A DNA stretch of 64,000 bases from Aphrocallistes beatrix. Taxonomy: Eukaryota > Porifera > Hexactinellida > Sceptrulophora > Aphrocallistidae. Shown in pieces: positions 44,201 to 47,440 of the stretch. The stretch lies in contig OY725488.1 of the NCBI GenBank assembly GCA_963281255.1, forward strand, positions 12,063,524 through 12,127,523, written 5' to 3'. Every line of letters starts with the position of its first letter. Within the stretch, counting starts at the first letter, position 1. The notes under the pieces are model-generated. The model worked only from the letters and a program-made list of their open reading frames with translations. It did no database searches and was not told where the DNA came from. A program made the translations under genes and the position numbers.

Positions 44201-46671
44201 AGGGACTACAAACGGGTGGCCGCTGGCCGCGTTGAGCAAGTGACCGCTATACACAGGTTCAATATTATGGAATTTCGGACGGGACTGTTCATTGGTGACC
44301 GCTATAGACAGGTGACCGTTATAGCAGGTTCGACTGTATATTTAGACTCAATTAACATAATTTTCGGGTTTAGTTATAACCTATAAGTTTGTGTGGAGTC
44401 CTGCCATACCACAGCTTGCTCCACTTCTCCATTGCCCAGCACCACGCCCCCAGGTACCCACACTTGGTGCCTATGGGTATGTAGGTATTTCTTAAAATAT
44501 GTAGTGCACTATATGGAGGTGTTCACTAAACATAGTTGTTCATGATGTTTAATGTTTTATGTCGTTCACGCTAAATAGCCTTGCAAACCCACCCAATGCT
44601 AATCCTTGAAATAATAATCCAGAATTACCCTCCTACCTTCTCCGAGTAATGCTGAGTGAAGAACTTCTTAAACTTCACATACTTCTTCTGCTCGACATCG
44701 AAATACTTCACAATCAGCTGATATAGTGTTCGTAGCGCCCACTTCTTACATTTCCACCATTGTGCACCAGCTCGCGTCTCTGCATCCATGGTCGCATCCT
44801 GTGGCGGGACGGGTTTACTGATGACACAGAGCCACAACGGAAACCATTGGTGGAACACGTGGTCTTGAAACAGAGACAGAGGCAGGTGGCAGTTGATGAC
44901 GTAGTGGATGGATTTGAGGATGAAGTGCTGGATGTAGTATGACTGGTCGGATTCCTGTTCTATTAATAGACTACAGCGCTGGTAGAGGAGTGGAAGGAGG
45001 GTTTGTATCAGACCGAGGAATTCTCCTCGCTCACTGTCCTGCTTAAACTGGTACTTCCTCCCGACCTATGTGGTAGATAAGAATGTCATATCTTCATTTG
45101 CTAGAATCAAGGTTGTCTAGGAGCGCGATACGACCCTTTAGGCATATGATTTTAAGCCGAAAGTGTTTAAGAGTGTGGAAATTTGGAATATTGTACCCAG
45201 TTATATATTATAATGTTATTTAGCGATTTTGGTGTATAAAAATTTATGGGTTTGAGAGTAAGAGTGTGTCTCTGGAGGGCTGATAATGTCCTGTTTAGAA
45301 TGCAATGAAAGGTTCAACAGTAAATATCTATAATAAATAAGCAATATTCTCTACATTAGTATTGCAGAATGCCGCTAATCATTGATAATGACGTCATTAT
45401 CATTATACTTTAACACTGCCCAGTATTTTTATGGCTTCAGTATATTTTGTTGACCCTTACATACTCAAATATCTATCTACAACCCCTTCACCCCTAGATC
45501 TAATTCGGCCCTGTTAATTAACAATGAATTTTGCTAACTCATTTCCGATTTAGTCATTTTGAGCGGGGAAACCTTAGAAATACGGGGTCCAAGCTATAAA
45601 TAGAATGGACCGGTCATTGATGGTTAAGGAACAGCATTAGAATGGTACTACAGTCGACTCCGCTTAATAGGGTCACATCGGTCAGAGCACATTTTGCCCT
45701 GATTAAGCGGTGAACCCTATTAACTGAAAATATTTTGTATTAGCTTATATGTGTGAGAGCTATTCCGGTCCTGCCAAAAGTGACCCGATTAAGCGGAGTC
45801 GACTGCATTTATAGTAGCACTAGAATGGTACTATTTCTAGCCACTACCTGATAGGCAGCAAGAGCGGCTCCTCTCCACTGCTCCACAGAATCAGTCTCCA
45901 GGTAGCCTCTCAACCTCACCACCAGGTCCGGCCAGAACTTGGGGAAGTCAGACCTGGACATTAGCTCCAGACAGTAGCACAGAGGCCGTACGGTGTTGTC
46001 CTCTGTTAAGACGAGTGCGTCGATTATGCCTCCACGCATCAGCTGTTTGTCCTCTGGGGATATGACGTAGGGAGAGTCCCCCTCTTTGTCTGTCCGGTCC
46101 TTCCATAAACGACCGATCGTGTTCTTGAGGTAGACTGCTGCAGATAAGCGGATGTGAGGAGGAATGTCTACTGTCCTATTGACACAGGAGTAATGATTAC
46201 ATTCTTAGTTTGCCGAATATGCTATTGTATTTCTGTAACGAGTAGCTATTCTAATGCAGCTCCTAGTATAGGAGATGCCTTATGTCATGATCTGCTAAGA
46301 ACGTACGTCCGTCCGTCTGCTCTCTCCTGGAAAATCTACTAGACCAAATTGCACCAAATTTGGACCATATATTCCCTATATATAGTGGATATTTGAACCT
46401 GGGTGCAAATTTTCACACCTTTTCACAAAAGGTGTGAGTCTAGGCGCGTAGAAAAATGGTGGCGCCCATTTAGGCGTATGACTTGGAAAGCTAGATGAAA
46501 CCCTGCCTGTATGAAATTAATGCTATGCACTCACCTATCCACTGCTATCTTGAGCAGCAGGGGACAGAATCCTTGGTGCGAGGAGCTATTTTCCAGGAAC
46601 TTCTCAGCTTCTTGTCTCACTCCCGCGTCTATCTCCACAGTCTTACTCAGAGCTGTCACCAGGGATTCCAT
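13542..46671 (-). CDS. Importin-7/8-type nuclear import receptor (gene span, 8 exons found)
   Basis: Joined exons (minus): 46671-46535, 46175-45848, 45065-44637, 43980-43742, 17449-17061, 16628-16117, 15980-15646, 14223-13542. They sum to 3051 nt, 1017 codons. All eight phases fit and all introns are GT-AG. Importin-beta-superfamily carriers of this class bind cargo and Ran-GTP and pass through the nuclear pore. The protein begins MESLVTALSKTVEIDAGVRQ, matching the N-terminal repeat region of IPO7/IPO8, and carries the family landmarks VYLKNTI, WWKCKKWAL, FPLMC, EDPTEYIRI, RARACWM and VEAAI, plus a C-terminal acidic stretch. IPO7 has about 1038 residues, so only a short last exon (some 45-55 residues) is lacking; I did not find it. 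Intron 4 is 26.3 kb and hosts the receptor array. IPO7 versus IPO8 cannot be decided; a single pre-duplication ancestor is likely. Confidence 0.9.
14393..14982. mobile_element. Fold-back element with 240-bp arms (importin intron 7)
   Basis: Bases 14393-14632 are the near-perfect reverse complement of 14743-14982, separated by about 110 bp. The outer ends read TACTTAGGGCGGTCAG. No ORF of weight. A long-TIR MITE or fold-back transposon inserted in the intron. Confidence 0.85.
15091..15155. mobile_element. 65-bp Tigger/pogo-like mini-MITE
   Basis: CAGTATAACTCGGTTAGTA at the left end, its imperfect complement (tactaaccgagttctactg) at the right end, TA on both sides. Related fragments at 15443 and 15510 (taaccgagtt). 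Confidence 0.65.
15646..15980 (-). CDS. Importin exon 7
   Basis: Reads VSSGMWEMLFLMLECFLRDG and then FDYFQSMMPSLYNYV, matching the DGFDYFTDMMPLLHNYV block. Donor ctgag/gtaata. The final AG plus the next G makes the Arg of PELR-T. Confidence 0.92.
16011..16112. repeat. (AAAC)n microsatellite in importin intron 6
   Basis: About 100 bases of aaac repeats fill nearly the whole 136-bp intron between exons 6 and 7. Confidence 0.95.
16117..16628 (-). CDS. Importin exon 6
   Basis: Begins after ccag with GAGAGAAAGAG, giving (G)EKELPVRVEAAIGVL, then VKETENDDIADAL and GMGILNSI. These match the VKVEAAIAL, RETENDDL and AMGILNTI blocks of importin-7. The donor cag/gtttgt runs straight into a TTTG microsatellite. 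Confidence 0.92.
16743..16896. repeat. Palindrome in importin intron 5
   Basis: Arms gaaaatttcaaaa, ttatcgaagaacttgt and ctacctaaaaccccc are repeated in reverse complement around aaccttcggggtttt. About 150 bp, no ORF. Probably a MITE. Confidence 0.7.
17061..17449 (-). CDS. Importin exon 5 (first after the giant intron)
   Basis: Acceptor tctag/gtttgac. Reads FDIFDDFLSPVSAAESLIQE, corresponding to FDVFEDFISPTTAAQTLL, then DGALHVI, YVFPLFPS and RARACWMFHSF. Ends ATA-G before gtaggt. It continues the protein from exon 4 without loss or gain of a residue. Confidence 0.92.
17640..18521 (+). mobile_element. Triple-hairpin element, copy 2 (long, diverged)
   Basis: Starts near tatattaaaacgctagg, shares gaattgattgaagaa and ggcatgtagg with copy 1. 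The body has two or three diverged tandem units (agactagcttccaacggttgac). It ends in the GC-rich cap (aggcgcccgcagggcg, then gcaagcgaagcgcgcttgta). Confidence 0.55.
18537..18720 (-). repeat. Relic of the receptor 3' flank
   Basis: Diverged copy of the unit found downstream of copies G, H, I and J (gaattctcgctacga, then catggatgtctacattaatg). No receptor is attached on this side except copy C about 0.8 kb away. Confidence 0.5.
18997..19369. mobile_element. hAT-like MITE, 373 bp
   Basis: Ends CAGTGTTGCCA and TGGCAACACTG. Flanking 8 bp are GAAGGGAC (left) and AAAGGGAC (right), seven of eight equal. The interior has many GGCATGAAC / GTTCATG motifs in both orientations. Confidence 0.75.
19521..20035 (-). 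pseudogene. 7TM receptor family, copy C (5'-truncated)
   Basis: Open for 171 codons, from helix 5 (SFIYFLIWVKHTRMF) to the usual end LTQSLISE. Upstream of 20035 the family sequence breaks off abruptly into unrelated DNA. The first 205 codons and the promoter are therefore missing. What remains has no stop or frameshift. The helix-7 region (HVYDIEDSALFLLESIA) is closest to copy G. It could not fold as a full receptor, so I call it a pseudogene. Confidence 0.85.
20209..20972. mobile_element. Long inverted-repeat MITE with nested AGGGTAATT palindromes
   Basis: The left end (gttacagggtatctgtaaaa) and right end (ttttacagataccctgtaac) are exact complements. Both sub-terminal zones carry several copies of the palindrome agggtaattgtaattaccct. 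Outside lie AT repeats that continue the symmetry. The 0.5-kb interior has no convincing gene. Confidence 0.8.
21212..22342 (-). CDS. 7TM receptor-like protein, copy D (intact)
   Basis: Single-exon ORF of 376 residues; reference copy for the family. Hydrophobic segments at about 10-35, 72-95, 131-156, 172-190, 196-217, 248-270 and 320-347, with an extra apolar stretch at 271-284. Basic residues in the loops after segments 1, 3 and 5 and after the last one place the N-terminus outside, as in GPCRs. Marks: SDPFGN (54-59, first inner loop), an N-C-T sequon at 110-112 and a Cys at 288 in predicted outer loops, the very basic loop RTLRWRSVELRIRSNN (223-238), and the tail RFTPNLTQ (364-371). There is no DRY or NPxxY motif and no resemblance I can name to rhodopsin, adhesion, frizzled or insect-type receptors. 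The ligand is unknown. ATG lies 53 bp after a TATA motif. It is closest to copy I in helix 7 (DTFDFKDSATFI). Confidence 0.88.
   Translation of the reverse strand: MFHYMHIDVIFGYVIALPLTVICALVSIIWNVYFVRKIVQFNRSYRHCVEKAKSDPFGNLSEEAIHHKSEFIKYVFLLLINITEFGSMSLFLLGDSLAEIPSAYRLIDSNCTKMLTQFFNLQTKLMYENPINSIILSIGQSGPLISVALGICLMKFLHENFHNIHSTASHSIRRLLVVTCLLEVLLITTGSVPQLMIINIVLVPILSFIYFLIWIKHTRMLYRTLRWRSVELRIRSNNKRLIRRAVISCYQFLVVMSCFGIAILCLNLLEFLTGVFILLTIALQDGPCIFNHLYGTDYYKPVLVTEQQLEALRDTFDFKDSATFILELIAFLLLGAQYLLCTAVFFGRILINQLKYRYGYVQTRFTPNLTQSLISE
22391..22416 (-). promoter_or_regulatory. Core promoter of copy D
   Basis: On the minus strand: aatttattgactataagaactag. The TATA motif (tataagaa, 22395-22402) is 53 bp before the ATG. 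The same block precedes every intact minus-strand copy and copy E. Confidence 0.65.
22417..23407. other. Shared 5' flank of copies D, G and I
   Basis: Homologous to 27781-27880 plus 28450-29385 and, in part, to 37000-37370. Contains a short tandem tract (taatgtctaagtaatgtataag, 22985-23090) and a dispersed repeat (aaacccctggatagcttggg, 23093-23210). No gene. Confidence 0.6.
23408..23951. mobile_element. Mariner-like MITE in the D flank
   Basis: The left end gagggtcattcgataagttt and right end (aacatattgagtgaccctt) are inverted, followed inward by cctggagtagttgcttcc and its complement. This is a typical mariner-style terminus. It is the same insertion as 29386-30122, duplicated with its surroundings. 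It carries a nested hAT-like element. Confidence 0.75.
23574..23720. mobile_element. hAT-like MITE, 147 bp, nested
   Basis: Ends CAGGGTTGCCGTGGGAATGG and its complement. Flanks ATCCTTGT / GTCCTTGT (8 bp). The paralogous site at 29541-29563 reads gtgtccttgtggactcc with no insertion. Confidence 0.85.
24219..24720 (-). pseudogene. 7TM receptor family, copy E (frameshift and 3' deletion)
   Basis: Begins at the family ATG (about 24720), but a 2-bp expansion in a short AT run (tcatatatatag instead of tcatatatag) creates a stop at codon 8. The rest is open (VCAFVSIIWNVYFVKKIVQF onward) through helix 3 (GIGLMKFL). At 24252 it jumps into the 3' flank (gatacatcat) that in sister copy F lies beyond the stop codon. 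About 0.75 kb, helices 4-7, is deleted. Start and flanks show E and F are sisters (MFHYSYIDEFF). Confidence 0.88.
24773..24796 (-). promoter_or_regulatory. Core promoter relic of copy E
   Basis: gcaatttattgactataagaac on the minus strand is still intact although the gene is dead. Confidence 0.6.
24797..26265. other. 5' flank of E and intergenic
   Basis: 24800-25100 is similar to the F flank (31455-31760). At 25617 a mariner-like end (cagggtgggccataagttc) starts a stretch without usable ORF. 26000-26180 carries a repeat (ttaggtcttaatcctacttcg) also at 32790-33015 and 38350-38560. No gene. Confidence 0.5.
26266..26460 (-). CDS. Small ORF downstream of copy G, SOCS-box-like (doubtful)
   Basis: 64 codons starting MSASTICKHLQ. 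The centre reads EPYRLVCLVARILSQRPLY and then LVNLFNYLLYLRTV. The spacing of Pro/Cys and the following Leu-rich half are reminiscent of a SOCS box (elongin-binding BC box plus a cullin half), but key positions deviate (Tyr for Leu). Related frames lie after copies H (open), I and J (broken). The ORF starts within a few bases of the presumed poly(A) signal of copy G (26473-26478). It may be a captured exon remnant or chance. Confidence 0.25.
   Translation of the reverse strand: MSASTICKHLQNLVEPYRLVCLVARILSQRPLYGSLVNLFNYLLYLRTVGTHSQIFELGSLEYF
26578..27708 (-). CDS. 7TM receptor-like protein, copy G (intact)
   Basis: 376 residues, single exon, with all the marks described for copy D. First outer loop NAYKLNDDSNCT, one residue longer than in D and shared only with copy K. 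Helix-7 region HVYDIEDSVLFLLDSIALFLL as in broken copy C. C-terminus RLLN as in F. An AATAAA signal on the minus strand lies 100 nt after the stop (26473-26478). ATG is 53 bp from TATA. Its combination of segments points to exchange between paralogues. Confidence 0.88.
   Translation of the reverse strand: MFHYMHIDIIFGYVIALPLTVICALVSIIWNVYFVRKIVQFICSYRQYVEKSKTDPFGNLSEAAFHHKSEFIKYVFLLLINITEFGSMFLGLLGDRLAEIPNAYKLNDDSNCTKMLTQFINLHTKLMYGNPINSIILSIGQSGPLISLAFGICLMKFLHENFHNIRSTAFRFIRRLLVVTCLLEVLLITTGSVPQLMIINIVLVPILSLIYFLIWVKHTRMFYRTLRWRSVELRIRSNNERLVRRAVISCYQFLVIMCCFGLAILIFNLSEFLDNIFALLTIALQNGPCLFNHLYGTAYYKPVLVTEQQFEAFRHVYDIEDSVLFLLDSIALFLLGSQYLLCTAVFFGRFLINQLKYRYGYVQTRFTPNLTQRLLN
27755..27786 (-). 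promoter_or_regulatory. Core promoter of copy G
   Basis: attgactataagaactaggc on the minus strand; TATA at 27761-27768, 53 bp before the ATG. Confidence 0.65.
27885..28450. repeat. Inverted minisatellite inserted in the G flank
   Basis: 27888-28070 is a tandem array of a ~28-bp unit (gagttcggaatctgtcctac). 28269-28412 is the same array in reverse complement. The centre (28071-28268) is a G/T-rich tract of gtgggttttt units ending in the terminus of the CAGGGTTGTC hAT-like family (cccacgacaaccctg). The D flank lacks all of it, so it is an insertion in this duplicate. Confidence 0.8.
28451..29385. other. 5' flank of copy G, second part
   Basis: Homologous to 22480-23407. A tandem taatgtataagtaacgtataag tract (28945-29040) is longer than in the D flank. 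No gene. Confidence 0.6.
29386..30122. mobile_element. Mariner-like MITE in the G/F interval
   Basis: Left end TA-cgagggtcattcgataag, right end (ttgagtgaccctc) complementary. Same ancestral insertion as 23408-23951, carrying a different nested element. Confidence 0.75.
29783..29946. mobile_element. hAT-like MITE, 164 bp, perfect 8-bp target duplication
   Basis: Ends CAGAGGTTTTCAACC and GGTTGGGAACCGCTG, the classical hAT-type ends. Flanked by TGCTAATA on both sides (29775-29782, 29947-29954). The paralogous D flank has the empty site (ggatgctaatacaaaat, near 23797). Confidence 0.9.
30272..31393 (-). CDS. 7TM receptor-like protein, copy F (intact)
   Basis: 373 residues, the shortest intact copy, because the first outer loop is reduced (SNDFSDSNCT). 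N-terminus MFHYSYIDEFFCYVIALP, shared with dead copy E. The loop after helix 5 reads VKQTQMFYRTLRW where others have VKHTRMF. Helix-7 start LAYDIKESAIFILES. The N-C-T sequon, the NGPC cysteine, the basic loop and RFTPNLTQRLLN are kept. No stop or frameshift. TATA box 52 bp before ATG. Confidence 0.88.
   Translation of the reverse strand: MFHYSYIDEFFCYVIALPLTVVCALVSIIWNVYFVRKIIEYIRSYSHCVEKAKSDPFGNLSEAALHHKSELIKYAFLLIINITEFGSVSLYVLGYSLAEISNDFSDSNCTKMLTQFLNIDTKLMYGNPINSIILSIGQSGTLISLAFGICLMKFLQENFHNIRSTAFHSIRRLLVVTCLLEVLLITTGSVPQLMIINIVLVPILSFIYFLIWVKQTQMFYRTLRWRSVELRIRSNNERLVRRAVISCYQFLVLMCCIGFAILCLNLCESLAGLFTFLTIALQNGPCLFNHLYGIAYYKPVLVTEQQFEAFKLAYDIKESAIFILESIAVYLLGSQYLLCTAMFFGRILINQLKYRYGYVQTRFTPNLTQRLLN
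31440..31467 (-). promoter_or_regulatory. Core promoter of copy F
   Basis: caatttattgactataaaaac on the minus strand; the A-rich TATA variant (tataaaaa, 31445-31452). Confidence 0.65.
31468..33131. other. Intergenic between H and F
   Basis: 31470-31870 is similar to the E flank. 32130-32350 ends with a decayed hAT-like terminus (gttgagaaccactg). 32590-33110 carries repeat units shared with 38150-38600. No gene supported; an 88-codon minus-strand frame at 32120-32386 has no recognisable content. Confidence 0.5.
33132..33338 (-). CDS. Small ORF downstream of copy H, SOCS-box-like (doubtful)
   Basis: 68 codons, MSASTMSKHLRNLVEPYRLI and following, with LSQRPLYGSLVNLFHCLLYL. Best-preserved member of the unit described at 26266. 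It begins some 120 nt after the stop of copy H and 13 nt past its AATAAA signal (33351-33356 on the complementary strand). No promoter or splice evidence ties it to the receptor. Confidence 0.28.
   Translation of the reverse strand: MSASTMSKHLRNLVEPYRLICLAARILSQRPLYGSLVNLFHCLLYLRTVALTLRSLNLDPWNIFDISL
33459..34586 (-). CDS. 7TM receptor-like protein, copy H (intact)
   Basis: 375 residues. N-terminus MFHLHVDIIFGYVIALP, two residues shorter than D and shared with copy K. First outer loop SAYIPSDSNCT. Substitution TGYVPQ for the otherwise constant TGSVPQ after helix 4. Helix-7 region HANDINDSVTFIFESLAVFLL, like copy J. C-terminus KLLFN. AATAAA 103 nt past the stop. ATG 49 bp after TATA. Confidence 0.88.
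   Translation of the reverse strand: MFHLHVDIIFGYVIALPLTVVCALVSIIWNVYFVRKIVQFIRSYRHCVEKAKSDPFGNLSEAALHHKSEFIKYVFLLIINITEFGSMSLYLLGFSLAEIPSAYIPSDSNCTKMLAPFLNLHTKLMYGNPINSILLSIGQSGVLMSLAFGICLMKFLHENFHNIRSTAFHSIRRLLVVTYLLEVLLITTGYVPQLMIINIVLVPILTFVYFLIWVKHTRMFYRTLRWRSVELRIRSNNERLVRRAVISCYQFLVVMCCIGIAILCLNLCEFLNNILTLLSIALENGPCLFNHLYGIAYYKPVIVTEQQIEAFRHANDINDSVTFIFESLAVFLLVSQYLLCTAVFFGRILVNQLKYRYGYVQTRFTPNLTQKLLFN
34629..34657 (-). promoter_or_regulatory. Core promoter of copy H
   Basis: caatttattgactataaaaact on the minus strand; TATA at 34635-34642. Confidence 0.65.
34658..35795. other. Intergenic between I and H
   Basis: 34660-35350 is a diverged version of the flanks of F and J. 35440-35745 holds the broken SOCS-box-like unit of copy I (frame reads RLAAKIHSQRLLHCSYVSLF, start lost, upstream stops). 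No working gene. Confidence 0.5.
35796..36926 (-). CDS. 7TM receptor-like protein, copy I (intact)
   Basis: 376 residues. N-terminus MFHYIHIDVAFGYVIALP. First outer loop reads SDPNCT. It differs from the rest by VNHTRMF in the third inner loop and IDQLKYRYGY near the end. Helix 6-7 region (LEFLTGVFTLL, DTFDFKDSATFILE) is shared with copy D. TATA box 53 bp upstream. The 5' flank up to about 37370 is shared with D and G. Confidence 0.88.
   Translation of the reverse strand: MFHYIHIDVAFGYVIALPFTVICTLVSIIWNVYFVRKIVQFIRSYRQCVEKAKSDPFGNFSEEAFHHKSEFIKYIFLLLINITEFGSMLLFLLGDSLAEIPSAYRFSDPNCTKMLIQFFNLRMKLMYENPINSIILSIGQSGTLISLAFGICLMKFLHENFHNIRSTAFHSIRRLLVVTCLLEVLLITTGSVPQLMIIKIVLVPILSFIYFLIWVNHTRMFYRTLRWRSVELRIRSNNERLIRRAVISCYQFLVIMCCFGIAILCLILLEFLTGVFTLLTIALQNGPCLFNHLYGTDYYKPVIVTEQQFEALRDTFDFKDSATFILESMAFFLLASQYLLCTAVFFGRILIDQLKYRYGYVQTRFTPNLTQSLISE
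36974..37001 (-). promoter_or_regulatory. Core promoter of copy I
   Basis: caatttattgactataagaact on the minus strand; TATA at 36979-36986. Confidence 0.65.
37383..37615. repeat. Minisatellite, ~28-30 bp unit
   Basis: About eight copies of a unit built on cattcggacaaatgcagaac and ttacaaaa, with some units extended by attagtaagaa. Degraded relatives occur at 38160-38280 and 32640-32700. The 84-codon ORF it creates is a repeat artefact. Confidence 0.85.
37621..37650 (-). promoter_or_regulatory. Orphan copy of the receptor core promoter
   Basis: On the minus strand: caatttattgactataagaa and ctaggtaatc, equal to the block of D/G/I. Downstream on that strand comes the minisatellite instead of a receptor ATG. 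It marks a lost family member. Confidence 0.7.
37680..38143 (+). mobile_element. Triple-hairpin element, copy 3
   Basis: Full plus-orientation copy: agaaagctgatttttggg, several tgacgtcat motifs, then the cap (ccaggcgaccgaaggg, agcggacactttgtatccgc, gcaagcgaagcgcgcttgta). Confidence 0.65.
38144..38869. other. 3' flank of copy J with broken SOCS-box-like unit
   Basis: 38640-38760 on the minus strand reads MLASTMSKQFTNWVE, then after a shift PYRLIRLVGRIYSQRPLHG. AATAAA of copy J at 38765-38770 (complement). Remainder is flank repeat. Confidence 0.5.
38870..39997 (-). CDS. 7TM receptor-like protein, copy J (intact)
   Basis: 375 residues from the family ATG at 39997 (MFHYVHVDVTFGYVIALP). The frame is open 20 codons further upstream to 40057, but that stretch overlaps the core promoter, so I use the inner ATG. 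One codon is lost in helix 6: IMSFGLAIL where others read IMCCFGLAIL. Helix-7 region HANDIKDSVTFIFESIAVFLL is shared with H, and the C-terminus RLLFK resembles H. EHQIGTFR replaces EQQIEAFR. AATAAA 100 nt after the stop. Confidence 0.87.
   Translation of the reverse strand: MFHYVHVDVTFGYVIALPLTVVCALVSIIWNVYFVRKIVQFIRSYRHCVEKAKSDPFGNLSEQAFHHKSEFIKYIFLLIINITEFGSMLWYLLGNSLAEIPNAYRFSDSNCTKVLTPLLNLHTKLMYENPINSIILSIGQSGVLIFLAFGICLMKFLHENFHNIHSTAFHSIRRLLVVTCLLEVLLITTGSVPQLMIINIVLVPILSFIYFLIWVKHTRMFYRTLRWRSVELRIRSNNKRLVRRAIISCYQFLVIMSFGLAILCLNLGEFLAGVFALLTLALQNGPCLFNHLYGTAYYKPVLVTEHQIGTFRHANDIKDSVTFIFESIAVFLLGSQYLLCTAVFFGRFLVNQLKYRYGYVQTRFTPNLTQRLLFK
40040..40066 (-). promoter_or_regulatory. Core promoter of copy J
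   Basis: caattaattgactataaaaac on the minus strand; TATA at 40045-40052, 48 bp before the chosen ATG. Confidence 0.65.
40360..40746 (+). mobile_element. Triple-hairpin element, copy 4 (cap shortened)
   Basis: Body as in copy 3 (ggctatggctccactaag, tgacgtcat motifs). In the cap the second hairpin is deleted (gggcgcgtccgccagccgcg). Confidence 0.6.
40955..41143. mobile_element. Pogo-like MITE 'CAGTCAGGGTTGC', copy 1
   Basis: Ends CAGTCAGGGTTGCTTATT and ataagcgaccctgattg, TA on both sides. Second copy at 48749-48926. Confidence 0.75.
41146..41881. other. 3' flank of copy K
   Basis: 41690-41880 matches the flanks after C and D (gtcctactttgattgttcgc, aatgctatatgaatg). No gene; 41159-41404 is an uncharacterised open stretch without homologue in the window. 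Confidence 0.45.
41882..43012 (-). CDS. 7TM receptor-like protein, copy K (intact)
   Basis: 376 residues, nearest copy to importin exon 4. It is visibly mosaic. The N-terminus MFHLHVDIIFGF is that of H, the first outer loop NAYKLNDDSNCT that of G, TM3 GPLISVALGIGLMKFL that of D/E, and the C-terminus QSLISE that of D, I and C. Substitution TGSLPQ after helix 4, TEKQFEAF in the last outer loop. TATA box 52 bp before ATG, in a slightly altered block. Confidence 0.88.
   Translation of the reverse strand: MFHLHVDIIFGFVIALPLTVVCALVSIIWNVYFVRKIVQFIRLYRHCVENAKSDPFGNLSEEAFYHKSEFIKYVFLLIINITEFGSMSLYLLGYSLAEIPNAYKLNDDSNCTKMLTPLLTLHTKLLYRNPIDSIILSIGQSGPLISVALGIGLMKFLHENFHNIRSTAFHYIRRLLVVTCLLEVLLITTGSLPQLMIINIVLVPILSFIYFLIWVKHTRMFYRTLRWRSVELRIRSNNKRLVRRAVISCYQFLVVMCCFGIAILCLNLSEFLDNILALLTIALQNGPCLFNHLYGIAYYKPVIVTEKQFEAFRLVNDIENSATFILESIAVFLLVSQYLLCTALFFGRILINQLKYRYGYVQTRFTPNLTQSLISE
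43060..43085 (-). promoter_or_regulatory. Core promoter of copy K
   Basis: acaatttattgactataaaac on the minus strand; TATA at 43065-43071. Confidence 0.6.
43086..43741. other. 5' flank of K up to importin exon 4
   Basis: Diverged flank repeat, a short run of gtggccatttttt units (43110-43160), then unique AT-rich DNA. No gene. Confidence 0.5.
43742..43980 (-). CDS. Importin exon 4 (last before the giant intron)
   Basis: 79 codons plus AG. Contains SVSWKLIRPHFE and FPLMCHSQKDQMMWDEDP, equal to the LTWKNLKPHIQ / FPLMC / LWQEDPYEYIR region of importin-7. The donor is cag/gtaaag. The AG joins the first G of exon 5 to give Arg, exactly at the family sequence EYIR-(K/R)-FD. Confidence 0.92.
44361..44476. 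mobile_element. Fragment of the 'TCATAGGCGCC' element (importin intron 3)
   Basis: Reverse-complement match to 53187-53320 (caagtttgtgtgaagtcctgcc and caggtacccacacttgg). Ends ggtgcctatg. Truncated relative of the element at 53187. Confidence 0.65.
44637..45065 (-). CDS. Importin exon 3
   Basis: 143 codons in phase 0. Contains QWWKCKKWALRTLYQL, a signature of importin-7/8 (WWKCKKWAL). Donor aag/gtagga, acceptor acatag. Confidence 0.92.
45651..45805. mobile_element. Pogo-like MITE 'CAGTCGACTCCGC', copy 2 (importin intron 2)
   Basis: 155 bp. Ends CAGTCGACTCCGCTTAATAG and taagcggagtcgactg. TA at the left, CA at the right. Confidence 0.8.
45848..46175 (-). CDS. Importin exon 2
   Basis: Acceptor caatag, donor cag/gtagtg. 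Encodes the stretch with VYLKNTIGRLWKDR and the ISPEDKQLMRGGIIDAL segment that corresponds to the SPYTI..EDR..IRENIVEAI region of importin-7. A pogo-like MITE starts 43 bp beyond the donor. Confidence 0.9.
46176..46534. repeat. Importin intron 1 with dispersed repeat
   Basis: Contains gcagctcctagta, ttatgtcatgatc and ttgcaccaaatttgga, shared with the lectin gene intron at 61215-61570. A dispersed family, class unknown. Confidence 0.6.
46535..46671 (-). CDS. Importin exon 1 (start codon)
   Basis: ATG at 46671; 45 codons plus two bases, ending AG before a gtgagt donor. It reads MESLVTALSKTV, then AEKFLEN, like the first HEAT-type helix pair of importin-7. Methionine choice: the first ATG that gives the family N-terminus. 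Confidence 0.88.
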
Positions 46672-47440
46672 TCTAATCATAGAACACAGCCAATACGTAT
46701 TTACGGTATGGTGGAAATAGTTCGACTTTCCAAAAAGGAAATACGTAGTTCGAAAAAAACACCATTATTTTACCTCTAAATAGACCTAGATTTTTGCTAA
46801 CTCATTCCCGGTTAAGTCATTTTGGGTGGGGAAGCTATAAATAGAAATGACCCCAGGTAATCTAACGGTTAATCCTAATAATAAAAAGTTGAATTCGGAC
46901 TATTTCCTTTTTCGAAAAGTCGAACCATTTCCGTATTATCGTATTTACAACAGTCAGTTGTTTACTAACAAACATTCGGTGTGAACAAGTTGTTCAAATG
47001 AATCGACTGAGAATGATTTAATTTGGGAGTTCAGAACTCAAAATTGGATGTTTTCTAAAAGTAGAAAAATATTTGGGGATCATTGAATCCTGTGCCACTT
47101 CATAGCGACACAATGAGTGCCACAATGACACATTTATGATACAAATATCATCAAAAAATAATGACGCATCACTCTGTTATGAGGCCACCATTAAGCATTA
47201 AAAAATTGAAAAATTGACAAATTTTGTGGTTTTTCGAGTGATATTGAATATAACAGTAAGACAGACATATTTAGAGATTATAATTAATCAATGTAGCTTA
47301 GGCGCCCAAAGGACGCCTCTGACGGACACTTTGTGTCCGCAGCCGCGCAGAGCAAGCAAGCGAAGTGCGCTTGTATAATATAAAATAGCATCAAAAATAT
47401 AAACATAATATACTAATTCAACCAATCAAATCCTCGCATT
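46672..47440. other. Importin 5' region / Hikeshi 3' region
   Basis: 46795-46855 holds the tataaatagaaatgacccc repeat. 47110-47377 holds triple-hairpin element copy 5 (gtagcttaggcgcccaaagg through gcgcttgta). I see no clear TATA for the importin. Confidence 0.5.
47110..47377 (+). mobile_element. Triple-hairpin element, copy 5 (5'-truncated)
   Basis: Retains the last part of the body (gtggtttttcgagtgatat) and the cap (ggcgcccaaaggacgcc, gacggacactttgtgtccgc, gcaagcgaagtgcgcttgta). Confidence 0.6.

Noticed and set aside
44087-44386. 99-codon ORF in importin intron 3
   Set aside because: Consists of gaccgctatagacaggt repeats of a decayed pogo-like element ending at 44336 (gttcgactg-TA).
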